Source: Clostridia bacterium
Lineage (GTDB): Bacteria > Bacillota > Clostridia > Oscillospirales > Acutalibacteraceae
Assembly: GCA_017399405.1 (NCBI GenBank)
Contig: JAFQCT010000010.1
Coordinates: 62,001 to 126,000, forward strand
Direction of reading: 5' to 3'
DNA: 64,000 nt
Within the stretch, counting starts at the first letter, position 1; every line of letters starts with the position of its first letter. This document shows positions 51,441 through 60,262 of the stretch, piece by piece. The notes beneath the pieces are model-generated. The model worked only from the letters and a program-made list of their open reading frames with translations, had not been told where the DNA came from and ran no database searches. The position numbers and the translations under genes were made by a program.

Positions 51441-52049
51441 ATGGACCAACTCAAAATCGGTAAGTTTATAGCAGAATGCAGAAAACAAAATGGACTTACT
51501 CAAATGCAGTTAGCCGAAAAACTTAACATTACCGACAGAGCCATATCAAAATGGGAAAACGGAAAGTCGTTGCCCGATTCATCAATAATGCTTGAACTTT
51601 GTGAAGTGTTAGGCATTACAGTAAACGATTTATTAAGTGGGGAGGTAGTCACAATGAATGACAACAAAAATTCAGAAAAACTCTTATTAGAAATGGTAAA
51701 AGAAAAAGAAAAAGCCGATGAAAGATTATTGACTATTGAAATAGTTATAGGAACAATCAGTACAATATTATCTTTAGCACTTATATTTGTAGCGGCTTAT
51801 GCACCAATGGAAACTTGGTTAAGAGTAGTGTTATTTGTTACCGGTTTTGTATTCCTTTTTGTAATAGCATTTTGTATGTTGAAAATCGAACAGGTTGCAG
51901 GGTATTATGAGTGTAAGCATTGTCATAATAAGTATATTCCGTCATACAATAGCGTATTATGGGCGATGCATATAAACCGAACAAGATATATGAAATGCCC
52001 TGAATGTCATAAATGGTCATGGCAGAAAAAAGTAATAAGTAAAGAATAA
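51441..52049 (+). CDS. Membrane-associated XRE regulator with zinc-ribbon tail
   Basis: A 202-residue protein: HTH_3 domain (QNGLTQMQLAEKLNITDRAIS, about 10-65), two transmembrane helices (about 100-150) and a C-terminal zinc ribbon (CKHCHNKY...CPECHKW). HTH proteins of this layout are common in Clostridia and are thought to respond to membrane or metal signals. AAAGGAGG precedes ATG 51441. A terminator follows at once. Confidence 0.85.
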   Translation: MDQLKIGKFIAECRKQNGLTQMQLAEKLNITDRAISKWENGKSLPDSSIMLELCEVLGITVNDLLSGEVVTMNDNKNSEKLLLEMVKEKEKADERLLTIEIVIGTISTILSLALIFVAAYAPMETWLRVVLFVTGFVFLFVIAFCMLKIEQVAGYYECKHCHNKYIPSYNSVLWAMHINRTRYMKCPECHKWSWQKKVISKE

Positions 52050-52055
52050 TAAAAA

Positions 52056-52085
52056 ACACCTAACTTTTTGTTAGGTGTCTTTTAT
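52056..52085 (+). terminator. Intrinsic terminator
   Basis: ACACCTAAC pairs with GTTAGGTGT around five T, followed by CTTTTATT. It ends the XRE gene and abuts the 3' end of the opposing tRNA. Confidence 0.88.
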
Positions 52086-52162
52086 TGGTGGACCACATAG
52101 GACTCGAACCTATGACCGTCCGGTTATGAGCCGGATGCTCTAACCAACTGAGCTAGTGGTCC
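52086..52162 (-). tRNA. tRNA with CAU anticodon (tRNA-Met or tRNA-Ile2)
   Basis: A complete 77-base tRNA on the minus strand with encoded CCA: acceptor GGACCAC/GTGGTCC, D arm with AGTTGGT, anticodon stem CCGGC/GCCGG type around CTCATAA, and T loop TTCGAGT. The CAU anticodon means elongator tRNA-Met unless the C is modified to lysidine (tRNA-Ile2); sequence alone does not settle it. Confidence 0.95.
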
Positions 52163-52220
52163 TTTTCAGTTGCTCAAATATTATATATTTTTTAACTGAT
52201 AATGTCAATACAAAATAGAA

Positions 52221-53822
52221 TTATTTTTTTATATGGGTTTCTACAATATTCTCACTTATCTCCTTGAAAACAGGAGCACAGTCAACACCACCTGATGTTC
52301 CATCTTCCTTAAATATTACAATTACATAAGTTTTATCGTTATGAGTGAAATACCCACAAAACCAAGTGTGTGTAATTTCTTTACCATCGCGGAACCAACC
52401 ACTTTGTGCAGTGGCAGTTTTTCCGTGATTTGTGACTATTTCCGAATATGCCTTACTTGCATTTCCATTACTAACAACGCTTTCAAGAATATTATCTATT
52501 TTGTTTATTGTGGAGTCGTTTAGTACCCGATATTTTTGTGGCAACTGTACCTTTTGGATTACTTCACCATTTTTGTCAATAATCCCTTTCATAAGTGTAG
52601 GTTCACGGTAATAACCTCCATTTGCAAAACAAGCGTAGGCAGTTGCCATCTGCACAGGGCTTACAAGCAACTCACCTTGACCAAAGCATAAATTAGCAAG
52701 TGCTTGGGGTGAAGTAATACTCTCACTTAATGGTAAAATACCCGATTTCAAATTAAAATTATCAGCTAACTCCACACTTTTGCCCATTCCTAAAGAGGAA
52801 CAAAGAGTAAGCAACTTTTCTGTACCAACTTTTTGCCCTAATGCAATAAAATATGTGTTGCAAGATTGTTCCATAGCAGTTTTAAGATTAAGAAAACCGT
52901 GTGCAGTACTGTTGTTACACCTAAAAACTGTACCGTTTATATCAATACTACCCGTACAGTTGTAAGAAAAATCAATATTGCTTTCAATTGCCGAAACTGC
53001 TACAAATGGTTTGAATACCGAACCAACAGTATAAGGCGTCAAGGCACGATTTATAAAAGGGGAGTTAGCGTTGCCAATATCAGCAGATAAATTCAGCGGA
53101 TTAAATTCAGGAATTGACGCACTTGCCAGAATTTCACAAGTATCAGCATTAAGCACAACACACGCACCTTTGTCAATGTTATGATGTAATAACGCATTTT
53201 CCGCAATCCTTTGAATATTAAGGTCAATAGTCAATTGAATACCGGCGGGGGAGAGATAACCGTTTTTTTCAAATTCTATACTCTCACCTAAAAGTATATG
53301 CCCTAATGCATCAACATTCCATTTTGCCTTGATTTCACCGCTTTGCTGTGACAAATAACTGTCGTATGCCTTTTCAAGCCCCATAGCACCCTTACCGTTT
53401 TCGTCAAGATGCCCTATTAAATGTATGCAAGGCTGATTTTGAGAATATCTGCAAACTATGTCTGTTGAGCGTATATGATTTTCATCAAATACATGTAAAG
53501 AGTTAAAAACGCTGACTTTTCCATTTGACATATTTTCATAAATTTTAGTTCTTTCATCATCTGTGACAAACTCTGTTATAGTATTAAAAGCATTTGCAGT
53601 GGGCAGACAAACCGTTATATTATTCGATTCGCTATTTACAAGTTTTTGCATATTACAATCATAAATCATACCCCTTGAAGTACCAAGTAGTACACTTTTT
53701 GTGTTTGAGCCTTGTGATGTAGTTGATGTATCCAGATTAAGTCCTATGACTCCAAGATTTACGATTAAAAGACCGAATACAACCATAAGTCCAAAAAAAG
53801 ATATAGCAACTCTTTTGTGCAT
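52221..53822 (-). CDS. Penicillin-binding protein, class B transpeptidase
   Basis: A 533-residue cell-wall transpeptidase with one N-terminal membrane anchor. The active-site serine motif is SVFK (in TVGSVFKPFVAVSA), the second motif SCN (QSCNTYF), and the third is KTATAQSG where KTG is usual. The N-terminal half lacks a glycosyltransferase, so it is a class B PBP close to PbpA/FtsI-like clostridial enzymes. Its Shine-Dalgarno GGGTGA lies inside the terminator hairpin of the upstream PAP2 gene. Confidence 0.9.
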   Translation of the reverse strand: MHKRVAISFFGLMVVFGLLIVNLGVIGLNLDTSTTSQGSNTKSVLLGTSRGMIYDCNMQKLVNSESNNITVCLPTANAFNTITEFVTDDERTKIYENMSNGKVSVFNSLHVFDENHIRSTDIVCRYSQNQPCIHLIGHLDENGKGAMGLEKAYDSYLSQQSGEIKAKWNVDALGHILLGESIEFEKNGYLSPAGIQLTIDLNIQRIAENALLHHNIDKGACVVLNADTCEILASASIPEFNPLNLSADIGNANSPFINRALTPYTVGSVFKPFVAVSAIESNIDFSYNCTGSIDINGTVFRCNNSTAHGFLNLKTAMEQSCNTYFIALGQKVGTEKLLTLCSSLGMGKSVELADNFNLKSGILPLSESITSPQALANLCFGQGELLVSPVQMATAYACFANGGYYREPTLMKGIIDKNGEVIQKVQLPQKYRVLNDSTINKIDNILESVVSNGNASKAYSEIVTNHGKTATAQSGWFRDGKEITHTWFCGYFTHNDKTYVIVIFKEDGTSGGVDCAPVFKEISENIVETHIKK

Positions 53823-53859
53823 AAAAAATCACCCGTGTAAAGTTTTGACACGAGTGATT
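53822..53859 (-). terminator. Terminator hairpin carrying the next gene's ribosome-binding site
   Basis: On the minus strand AATCACTCGTGT pairs with ACACGGGTGATT, followed by TTTT directly before the PBP start codon. It terminates the PAP2 gene, while GGGTGA in its second arm is the PBP ribosome-binding site. Confidence 0.75.
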
Positions 53860-53873
53860 ATTTTTATAAGTAT

Positions 53874-54506
53874 TTACGCTTTTTTCTTTTTAAGTTTTTC
53901 AGCTAAATCGAATTCAGCAAACTTTGTATTTGCGGTTTTCTTAATGATTGCGTTCATAATAATGTAACCCATAATACCTGCAAATACACCAACAAATACG
54001 CCACCAATAACATCTGTTACATAGTGTACCATAAGGTAAATTCTTGAAAGACCAATAAGTGCAGAGAACACAGGGAAAATCCAAGCGATTTTCTTGTTTT
54101 TCATAACAAGGAATATTGCAACACCTAATTCAAATGCAGCAGTTGTGTGACCTGATGGGAATGACTTTTCACTTTCAATGTGTCCGCCTGCGAACTCGTG
54201 CCAAGCCATAAATATAGGATTGTCAGCGTAATAGATGTATGGGCGAGGACGGTCAAAAAGCGGTTTCATAATAAGGTTAGTACAAATAGTTCCAACAAGA
54301 ACTGCAAAAAGTACAGCCATACCAAATTTGCGAGTTTTCTTAAATGGAATTAAAAGAGCACCAACAATTGCCATAGGTGTAACAAAAGCCCCACCGCCAA
54401 AGAATGTAATAAACTCTGCCACAACATTCATAAAAGCACTCTGAATGTATTCACCAAAGAATGTGAAAACGCTCATATCAAATGAGTCAAAAATTGAAAA
54501 ATCCAT
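53874..54506 (-). CDS. PAP2-family membrane phosphatase
   Basis: A 210-residue membrane protein with the three PAP2 motifs: KPLFDRPRP, PSGHTTAA and SRIYLMVHYVTDV. Such enzymes dephosphorylate lipid pyrophosphates such as undecaprenyl pyrophosphate or phosphatidate. It lies next to a penicillin-binding protein in the same direction, which suits a role in recycling the cell-wall lipid carrier (inference). Confidence 0.93.
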   Translation of the reverse strand: MDFSIFDSFDMSVFTFFGEYIQSAFMNVVAEFITFFGGGAFVTPMAIVGALLIPFKKTRKFGMAVLFAVLVGTICTNLIMKPLFDRPRPYIYYADNPIFMAWHEFAGGHIESEKSFPSGHTTAAFELGVAIFLVMKNKKIAWIFPVFSALIGLSRIYLMVHYVTDVIGGVFVGVFAGIMGYIIMNAIIKKTANTKFAEFDLAEKLKKKKA

Positions 54507-54648
54507 ATTCCAATCTCCTTTATGTATTTTTATGACATTATTTTACAATAATTTTCAGCCTTTTTCAAGAGTTATAAAAGTATATAATTGATTTTAGGTT
54601 AAAAAAGCATTATAATTTTTTTATAGAATAATTTGGCGGGGGATTAGT

Positions 54649-56304
54649 ATGAAAAAATCAACTAACCTTGTTGGGAAAATAACTAACGGAATAAAGACCG
54701 TTAAATCCAATTGGAAAACTGCACCTGAAGGCAGTTATGTTCCTTATAAGGAAATCGCAGCATATTCAGTTGGCGGAGCAGGTGTATATTTTATTACTGC
54801 AATTGTTGGTATGATAGGCCTCAGTGCAGGTAGTATGATTGTAGGTGCATCAATCGGTATTACTGCAATGGATTTGCAGACAATGAATGTTATTACAACA
54901 CTCATTATGTTGCTTATTGCCCCAACACGAGCAATGCTTTTTGACAATACAAAAAGTAAAATGGGTAAATTCAGGCCATATATTTTAACTCTTGGATTGC
55001 CCACAGCAGTTATAGGTACGGTGTTTGTGTATCTGCCTTATGAGACAATGGAATATAGCCAAAAACTCATTGCAGTTTTTGTGTGCTATACATTGTTGCA
55101 GTTTTTTTCACCGTTTTATAGTTCAGCGTATGCAGGGCTTGTTCAGGTTATGTCAGCAAACTCAAAAGAACGCTCATGGATTATCGAAATCAGTTCAATT
55201 ATTTATTCTTTTGCACCAACGGTTATAAATCCCGTTATGCCACTTATTGGACCGCTTGACGATATTAAAACATATCGTATAGGTTTTCCTGTATTCTGCA
55301 CAATCGGTATAATTGTAAGTATGCTTTGCGTTTTCGGTACTAAAGAACGCGTTATTGTGCCAAAACAGTATGTTCAGAAAATGAATTTCTTTGAGGGACT
55401 TAAAAAGGTTTCTCATAATAAATATTTTTGGATTATCAATGTTTCTCAATGGCTTAGTTTCTTAAATCAGGGCTACGGATATATTTTTCAATGGATATTC
55501 TATTACGGAATGAACAATCCTGCAGTTTATTCAATTATGACAGTAATTAAAGGTGAAGCATATACACCGGGTATGGTTGCCGCAGCACCTCTTACCAACA
55601 AACTTGGCAAAAAACGAATTTGCTTGATTTCGCTTTCAATTCAAGTAATTTGCCTTGTGCTTATGATATTCCTTTATAAAAATTATGTGTTGTTGTTTAT
55701 CTGTATTTTTATAAAAGAAATGGTTGGTGCGGTTTCAATTATCTATCTTCCTGCAATGAAAGCAGATATGATGGATTATCAGCAGTATAAAACAGGAGAT
55801 AGACTTGAAGGGTTTATCGACCAAAGCGGTGTGCTTATAGGCAGTATTGTAGCATTGGCTACAGGCTATGTTTTCCCGCTTATCTTCAAGGCTTACGGTT
55901 TTACAAATAACTATGATGATTTGTATATGGCAGATTTCAGAAATCCACTTGTAAGAATTGTTATTATCTGTGCAATTGTGGGTACAATTCTTTCAATAAT
56001 CCCATTCCTTTTCTATGATTTAAGTGAAGAAAAGAGAAAGAATATGATTACCGCACTTAAAATCAGAGCAATGTTTGCAGATTTTGACCGTGAAGATTTT
56101 GATAATTCAAAACTTTGTGAAAACCTTGAACTTGTTTATAAGGCAGAAAAAGTGCTGAAAGAATATGAGCATTACTCAACAAAGCAAGAAAAAGAAAAGT
56201 ATTTGTCAGCAAAAATTGTATGCGATGAGGTTGAAAAACTTAAAGCAGAGAATACTGCTAAGTGGAACAGAATAACAGAACAATATCAAAACCTTAAAGT
56301 ATAA
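54649..56304 (+). CDS. GPH-family sugar permease
   Basis: A 551-residue permease with about twelve helices (GLSAGSMIVGASIGITAMDLQ, GKFRPYILTLGLPTA, KADMMDYQQYKTGDRLEGF). It shares the N-terminal NWKTAPEGSYVPYKE motif with the permeases at 40001 and 57156 and the FYDLSEEKRKN/LKIRAM start of a charged C-terminal tail with the one at 40001. Family members import sugars or glycosides with Na+ or H+. GGGGGA precedes the ATG. Confidence 0.88.
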   Translation: MKKSTNLVGKITNGIKTVKSNWKTAPEGSYVPYKEIAAYSVGGAGVYFITAIVGMIGLSAGSMIVGASIGITAMDLQTMNVITTLIMLLIAPTRAMLFDNTKSKMGKFRPYILTLGLPTAVIGTVFVYLPYETMEYSQKLIAVFVCYTLLQFFSPFYSSAYAGLVQVMSANSKERSWIIEISSIIYSFAPTVINPVMPLIGPLDDIKTYRIGFPVFCTIGIIVSMLCVFGTKERVIVPKQYVQKMNFFEGLKKVSHNKYFWIINVSQWLSFLNQGYGYIFQWIFYYGMNNPAVYSIMTVIKGEAYTPGMVAAAPLTNKLGKKRICLISLSIQVICLVLMIFLYKNYVLLFICIFIKEMVGAVSIIYLPAMKADMMDYQQYKTGDRLEGFIDQSGVLIGSIVALATGYVFPLIFKAYGFTNNYDDLYMADFRNPLVRIVIICAIVGTILSIIPFLFYDLSEEKRKNMITALKIRAMFADFDREDFDNSKLCENLELVYKAEKVLKEYEHYSTKQEKEKYLSAKIVCDEVEKLKAENTAKWNRITEQYQNLKV

Positions 56305-56308
56305 AAAT

Positions 56309-56340
56309 AAGAGCAGTCGTAAGACTGCTCTTAATTTTTA
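56309..56340. terminator. Bidirectional intrinsic terminator
   Basis: AAGAGCAGTC pairs with GACTGCTCTT around GTAA. It sits between the convergent permease and leucine-rich-repeat genes. Confidence 0.88.
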
Positions 56341-56341
56341 C

Positions 56342-57154
56342 TTATTTTTGCCAATTGATTTTAAGTTCTGTAATATCAAGTCCGTTGTTTGTAGGATACC
56401 ATTTCTCACGAAGTAATATATTACTTTCATTTGCGTCAATATTTACTTCTAAAAGATTGGTGCAATTATAGAATGCATATTCCTGAATTTCCTGAATAGA
56501 TTCAGGGAGTGTTACTTTTGTTAGTGCAGTGCAATATGCAAAGGCATCTTTTCCGATTTGTTCTAATCCGTTTGGGAAATTGATGTCTTCAAGTGAACCA
56601 CAACGGAAAAAGGCTTTTTCATTAATAAACTTAATACTGTCAGGTAAGATTACTTTTGTAATCTTACCACACTTATAAAATGCTTTTGTACGGATTTGTT
56701 CCACTCCGTCAGCTACAACATATTCGCCCTCTTTAGCAGGTGGGAAGAATACAACAGTTTTCATATCTTTAGTGTAAATTACGCCGTCGATGTCACAATA
56801 ATATTCATTTGCTTCGTCAACTTTATATTCTTTGATATGCTGATTATTCTCAAGTGCCCAAACACCGATTTCTTCAACATTTTTACCGATATGAAACTCA
56901 GTAACATATTCAAGATTTGTAGCGGCAAAGTCAGCAATTTTTGTAACGGGAACGCCTTCATATTTATCAGGAATAACAATTTTTGTAACAGTCGATTTGT
57001 TAGGAACTCCTGTAACTATTGCCTCGCCATTTTCAATTTTGTAATCAATTGTTTCGTTTTCACCACTTAAAAGCGAGGTTACTGAACTGCAACCTGAAAA
57101 CAGTAAGCAGATGCAGATTAAAAGTGCTGAAACTTTAAGTATTCTTTTCTTCAT
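56342..57154 (-). CDS. Leucine-rich-repeat (BspA-like) lipoprotein
   Basis: A 270-residue surface lipoprotein: signal with lipobox FSGC (near residue 23), a spacer, then about five LRR_5/BspA-type repeats of roughly 23 residues (VTKIADFAATNLEYVTEFHIG, IRTKAFYKCGKITKVILPDSI, INEKAFFRCGSLEDINFPNGL). Such proteins bind host or bacterial surfaces. Start ATG 57154 (a GTG at 57169 is less likely). It lies between two GPH permeases and may be cotranscribed with the upstream one. Confidence 0.88.
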   Translation of the reverse strand: MKKRILKVSALLICICLLFSGCSSVTSLLSGENETIDYKIENGEAIVTGVPNKSTVTKIVIPDKYEGVPVTKIADFAATNLEYVTEFHIGKNVEEIGVWALENNQHIKEYKVDEANEYYCDIDGVIYTKDMKTVVFFPPAKEGEYVVADGVEQIRTKAFYKCGKITKVILPDSIKFINEKAFFRCGSLEDINFPNGLEQIGKDAFAYCTALTKVTLPESIQEIQEYAFYNCTNLLEVNIDANESNILLREKWYPTNNGLDITELKINWQK

Positions 57155-57155
57155 A

Positions 57156-58832
57156 TTAAACTGTCTCACTTTCTACTTTGTTTTCGTTCTCAATTGCACG
57201 AACTCTCTCTTGCAACTCTCTAACACACATATCGTGTTTTTCGCGTGTCAAGTCGTAGAAGATAAATGGTGCTGTCAAAAGTACAAGACCAATTACTGAA
57301 CCCCAAGTATAAAGGTTGAATACATTGTTAAGGATTTGTGAATCAAAAAGTACATCCCAGTCAGATGTAAAGCCAACTCTTGAAAGTAACCAAGGCATAA
57401 TATAACCGATAGCCACAGTAACAGGGTTCAAGAACCAACCGAAAACACCAGACATAGCATCTGCGCGTTCGCCATATTTCCATTGGTGATATGTAAGGAT
57501 ATCAGCATTAAGACCAACATTAACACCGTCCACAACAGGGGCAATGGCGTTTTTTAGGAAGAGTGCAAATAAGAATATGAAAATATTTTCCATCTTAACA
57601 GCAAGGGCAATACCTAAAACAGTAAGAAGTGTAATACCTCGGAAAGAAATAAGAATATTTCTCTTTTGGAATCGCTTTGTAAGGATTGGGCAAAGAATGT
57701 TGCCAAAAGTCATACCCATAACAACAATGTTACCTGCAATACCTGAGAACCATTCCATACGAAGTGAATATACAAACCACCAGCTAAGAAGATTACCAAC
57801 AAGACCGTGCCATTGTCCTAGTACATTTGAAATATTTGTAATCCAAAAGTATTTGTTTTTTAGAACATTTTTAGCACCCTTGAAGAATGTAACTTTTGCG
57901 CGTTTTTCCATTGGTGGCTCAATAACTCTTTCTTTACAAAATACTGCAAGTAAAGACATAGCAGCACCGACAAATGTAAAAATAGGAATAAACACTTTAT
58001 ATGTTTTAATATTTAAGTAACCGCCGGTTGATGCAATAAGCATTGGCCAGATAGCAGAAACAATTGATGAGAAAAGACCAGATAAAATAGGTGTAATTGA
58101 ATGTAGCTTCTGTCTTTCCTGTGAGTTAGGTGTCATAAAGGTAACAAGAGTGTTAACACCGATATAGTTGTTGTAGAAATATGACATTAAAGTAAATGCA
58201 AAGTGAAGAATAATGAGTTTGTTTGTGTAAGTCATATTCTGCACAGGAAGATAAGGAATGGCAGAAACCATAAATGCACTTGGAATTGCACAAAGAAGCA
58301 CAAATGGCTTGAATCTACCGTATTTTGCACAGAACTTTCTACGAATAAACCAATGAAGATAATCCCAGATAGCACCTGCAACGAGTATGTTGCCAACTAA
58401 CTGTGGAAGTCCGTTGATAACTGACTCAAACATTCCTTGTGGCAAGAAATAACAACCAATACCAATTATGAGCTTACCACTATAACAAAGATGAGCAAAA
58501 ATCTTTGTTTTCTTTTCAAGTCTACCATGATTTTCATAAATCAATACATTTATTGGATTCATAAACATAAGCACATATCCAAGTACCGTGCTTATAATAT
58601 TGATAACTGAAAAGTCAATGGTTGCAATTCCCATAACCGCTCCACAAAAGTAACTTGCAGAAAAGGTAACATACATTGCCACAGCTCCAAAAACATAAGC
58701 TCCACCTTGTGCAAGGGTGTAAGCTAACATTTCTTTAAGAGTTAAATATTCCCCTTCGTTAGGAGTGTTCCAGTTATTTTTAACATAAGAGGGGAGACTC
58801 TTAACTTTTTCTATAATTTCAGTTTTGTTCAT
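57156..58832 (-). CDS. GPH-family permease
   Basis: A 558-residue permease with about twelve helices, sharing the NNWNTPNEGEYLTLKEMLAY motif with the permeases at 40001 and 54649 and ending in a short YDLTREKHD tail. MYVTFSASYFCGAVMGIATID and LTYHQWKYGERADAMSGVFGW are typical of the group. The substrate is unknown. AAGGGATG precedes ATG 58832. The lipoprotein gene follows after the stop with no gap, so they are likely one operon. Confidence 0.85.
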   Translation of the reverse strand: MNKTEIIEKVKSLPSYVKNNWNTPNEGEYLTLKEMLAYTLAQGGAYVFGAVAMYVTFSASYFCGAVMGIATIDFSVINIISTVLGYVLMFMNPINVLIYENHGRLEKKTKIFAHLCYSGKLIIGIGCYFLPQGMFESVINGLPQLVGNILVAGAIWDYLHWFIRRKFCAKYGRFKPFVLLCAIPSAFMVSAIPYLPVQNMTYTNKLIILHFAFTLMSYFYNNYIGVNTLVTFMTPNSQERQKLHSITPILSGLFSSIVSAIWPMLIASTGGYLNIKTYKVFIPIFTFVGAAMSLLAVFCKERVIEPPMEKRAKVTFFKGAKNVLKNKYFWITNISNVLGQWHGLVGNLLSWWFVYSLRMEWFSGIAGNIVVMGMTFGNILCPILTKRFQKRNILISFRGITLLTVLGIALAVKMENIFIFLFALFLKNAIAPVVDGVNVGLNADILTYHQWKYGERADAMSGVFGWFLNPVTVAIGYIMPWLLSRVGFTSDWDVLFDSQILNNVFNLYTWGSVIGLVLLTAPFIFYDLTREKHDMCVRELQERVRAIENENKVESETV

Positions 58833-58960
58833 TTCTTCATCCCTTTCCAAAACCTATAAAAATTATACTATAAATAAGTAATAAAATAAAGGGAAGAATT
58901 ATAAAACAATATTTTTCGTCAAAGTGATTATAATCAAAGCAGTTTGTCTGTTATAAATGA

Positions 58961-58989
58961 CGAAAAAAGGTGGTCATTATGACCACCTT
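58961..58989 (-). terminator. Intrinsic terminator
   Basis: AAGGTGGTCAT/ATGACCACCTT, an 11-bp perfect palindrome, with a T-run on the minus strand. It ends the exchanger gene. Confidence 0.88.
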
Positions 58990-59009
58990 AGATAAGTTTA
59001 AGAGAAAAA

Positions 59010-60062
59010 TTAAATAATGAACAGTAATACTGTATATGCTACATATATTCCAAGAAGTAAAACACCTTGCCAACGCGAAAGCTTCTGTTTGATAAGTGTA
59101 GGAACAGTAAGAATAAGCATAACTCCAAGCATAACAGGAATGTCAAGTACCAAAGATGAGTTAATACCGGCAATATAACCCGAAACAGGAACATCAAAAG
59201 GATTAAGTGTAACTGAAACACCGCTAACAAGTACAAGGTTGAAAAGGTTTGCACCGATAATGTTACCGAGAGAAAGTGAACCGTGACCTTTGATAAGAGA
59301 TGTAATTGCAGTTACAAGTTCAGGAAGTGATGTGCCGAGAGCAACTATTGTAAGACCAATAACTTTTTCAGAAACACCACATTCGCGAGCAATTGTCTGT
59401 GCGTTTTCGTTAAGTAGACTTGCGCCGATTGCAATAAATACAGCACCAATAATAAGCAAAACAATATCTTTTAATAAACTGTCTTTAGTGCCTGCTTCCT
59501 TTGACTCAACCGTATGGTCTTCACCACTGCGTGCTTCAAGTTCAGCTTCACTAGTCAAAGCACCAATTTGTTCTTCTAATTGAACAGTTTCAATACTTGC
59601 AGCAGTTTTTTTCATTCTCACAACGGTTGTTACCATATAAACAACAAATATTGCAAGTAATATAAGACCAATTGTTCGTGAGAATGTACCAAGTACATAA
59701 GATGAGAAACAGTAAACCGCTGCTGAACCAAAGAAAAATGAAACAGGAACAATCATACTTTTTCTTGCCGCAGGACCAGGGCTTATTGCAATAGTAATAG
59801 CAGAAATCAAAGCAGTGTTACAAATAATTGAACCGAGTGCATTACCGTAAGCAATGTCACCAACGCCTTTAACTGCAGCTCCTGCTGAAACCATAACTTC
59901 AGGAAGTGTTGTACCGATTGAAACAACCGTTGCACCAATCAAAATTTCTGGTAAGTGGAAGCGTCTTGCAATACCTGAAGCACCGTCAACAAACCAGTCA
60001 CCGCCCTTAATGAGCAGTATAAGTCCAATAATCAACCAAAAAATAGGCACTAACAAATTCAT
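59010..60062 (-). CDS. Sodium/calcium-type cation exchanger (CaCA family, YrbG-like)
   Basis: A 350-residue membrane protein with ten helices in two inverted repeats. Each repeat carries the alpha motif: GATVVSIGTTLPEVMVSAGA with GNALGSIICNTALI, and GLTIVALGTSLPELVTAITS with GNIIGANLFNLVLV. The linker (about 150-205) is acidic and cytoplasmic. It would exchange Ca2+ or Na+ for H+ or Na+. It is expressed from a strong promoter through a long structured leader ending in a terminator, so ion- or metabolite-dependent attenuation is likely. Confidence 0.92.
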   Translation of the reverse strand: MNLLVPIFWLIIGLILLIKGGDWFVDGASGIARRFHLPEILIGATVVSIGTTLPEVMVSAGAAVKGVGDIAYGNALGSIICNTALISAITIAISPGPAARKSMIVPVSFFFGSAAVYCFSSYVLGTFSRTIGLILLAIFVVYMVTTVVRMKKTAASIETVQLEEQIGALTSEAELEARSGEDHTVESKEAGTKDSLLKDIVLLIIGAVFIAIGASLLNENAQTIARECGVSEKVIGLTIVALGTSLPELVTAITSLIKGHGSLSLGNIIGANLFNLVLVSGVSVTLNPFDVPVSGYIAGINSSLVLDIPVMLGVMLILTVPTLIKQKLSRWQGVLLLGIYVAYTVLLFII

Positions 60063-60081
60063 TCTTACATTCTCCTTAAAT

Positions 60082-60195
60082 AAAAAACGGAACTCATAAA
60101 ACGAGCCCCGTCATAGTTGCTTAAAAACTACATTTCAAAGCAAATAGAAACTTTAAGTTTCTATGACAGACTCCACCCTTGCTTCAAGTACACAG
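60082..60195 (-). promoter_or_regulatory. Structured 5' leader with intrinsic terminator (candidate riboswitch)
   Basis: The transcript would start near 60191. Going 5' to 3' on the minus strand: a GGGTGGAGTC segment, the GTCATAG strand (60161-60167), a TAGAAAC/GTTTCTA hairpin (60145-60163), a TTGCTT/AAGCAA hairpin (60117-60143), CTATGAC (60110-60116) able to close a three-way junction with GTCATAG, and then CGGGGCTC/GAGTTCCG plus six U, an intrinsic terminator just before the Shine-Dalgarno. The TAGAAAC hairpin and the closing stem overlap by three bases. I cannot assign it to a known riboswitch class. Confidence 0.55.
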
Positions 60196-60197
60196 AG

Positions 60198-60250
60198 ATT
60201 ATATACCACATTGTTAAAAAAGTCAACAAGTTATCCTCAACTCGTTGACT
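60198..60250 (-). promoter_or_regulatory. Terminator of the kinase gene fused to the exchanger promoter
   Basis: On the minus strand AGTCAACGAGTT pairs with AACTTGTTGACT followed by six T, terminating the rhaB-type gene. TTGACT (60221-60226) in its 3' arm, 17 bases, and TATAAT (60198-60203) form a near-consensus promoter for the exchanger gene. Confidence 0.82.
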
Positions 60251-60262
60251 TTTTCTAATTAT

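Noticed and set aside
60082-60195. Assignment of the exchanger leader to the yybP-ykoY or another named riboswitch class
   Set aside because: I could not match the class consensus sequences by eye, so it is left as an unassigned structured leader.
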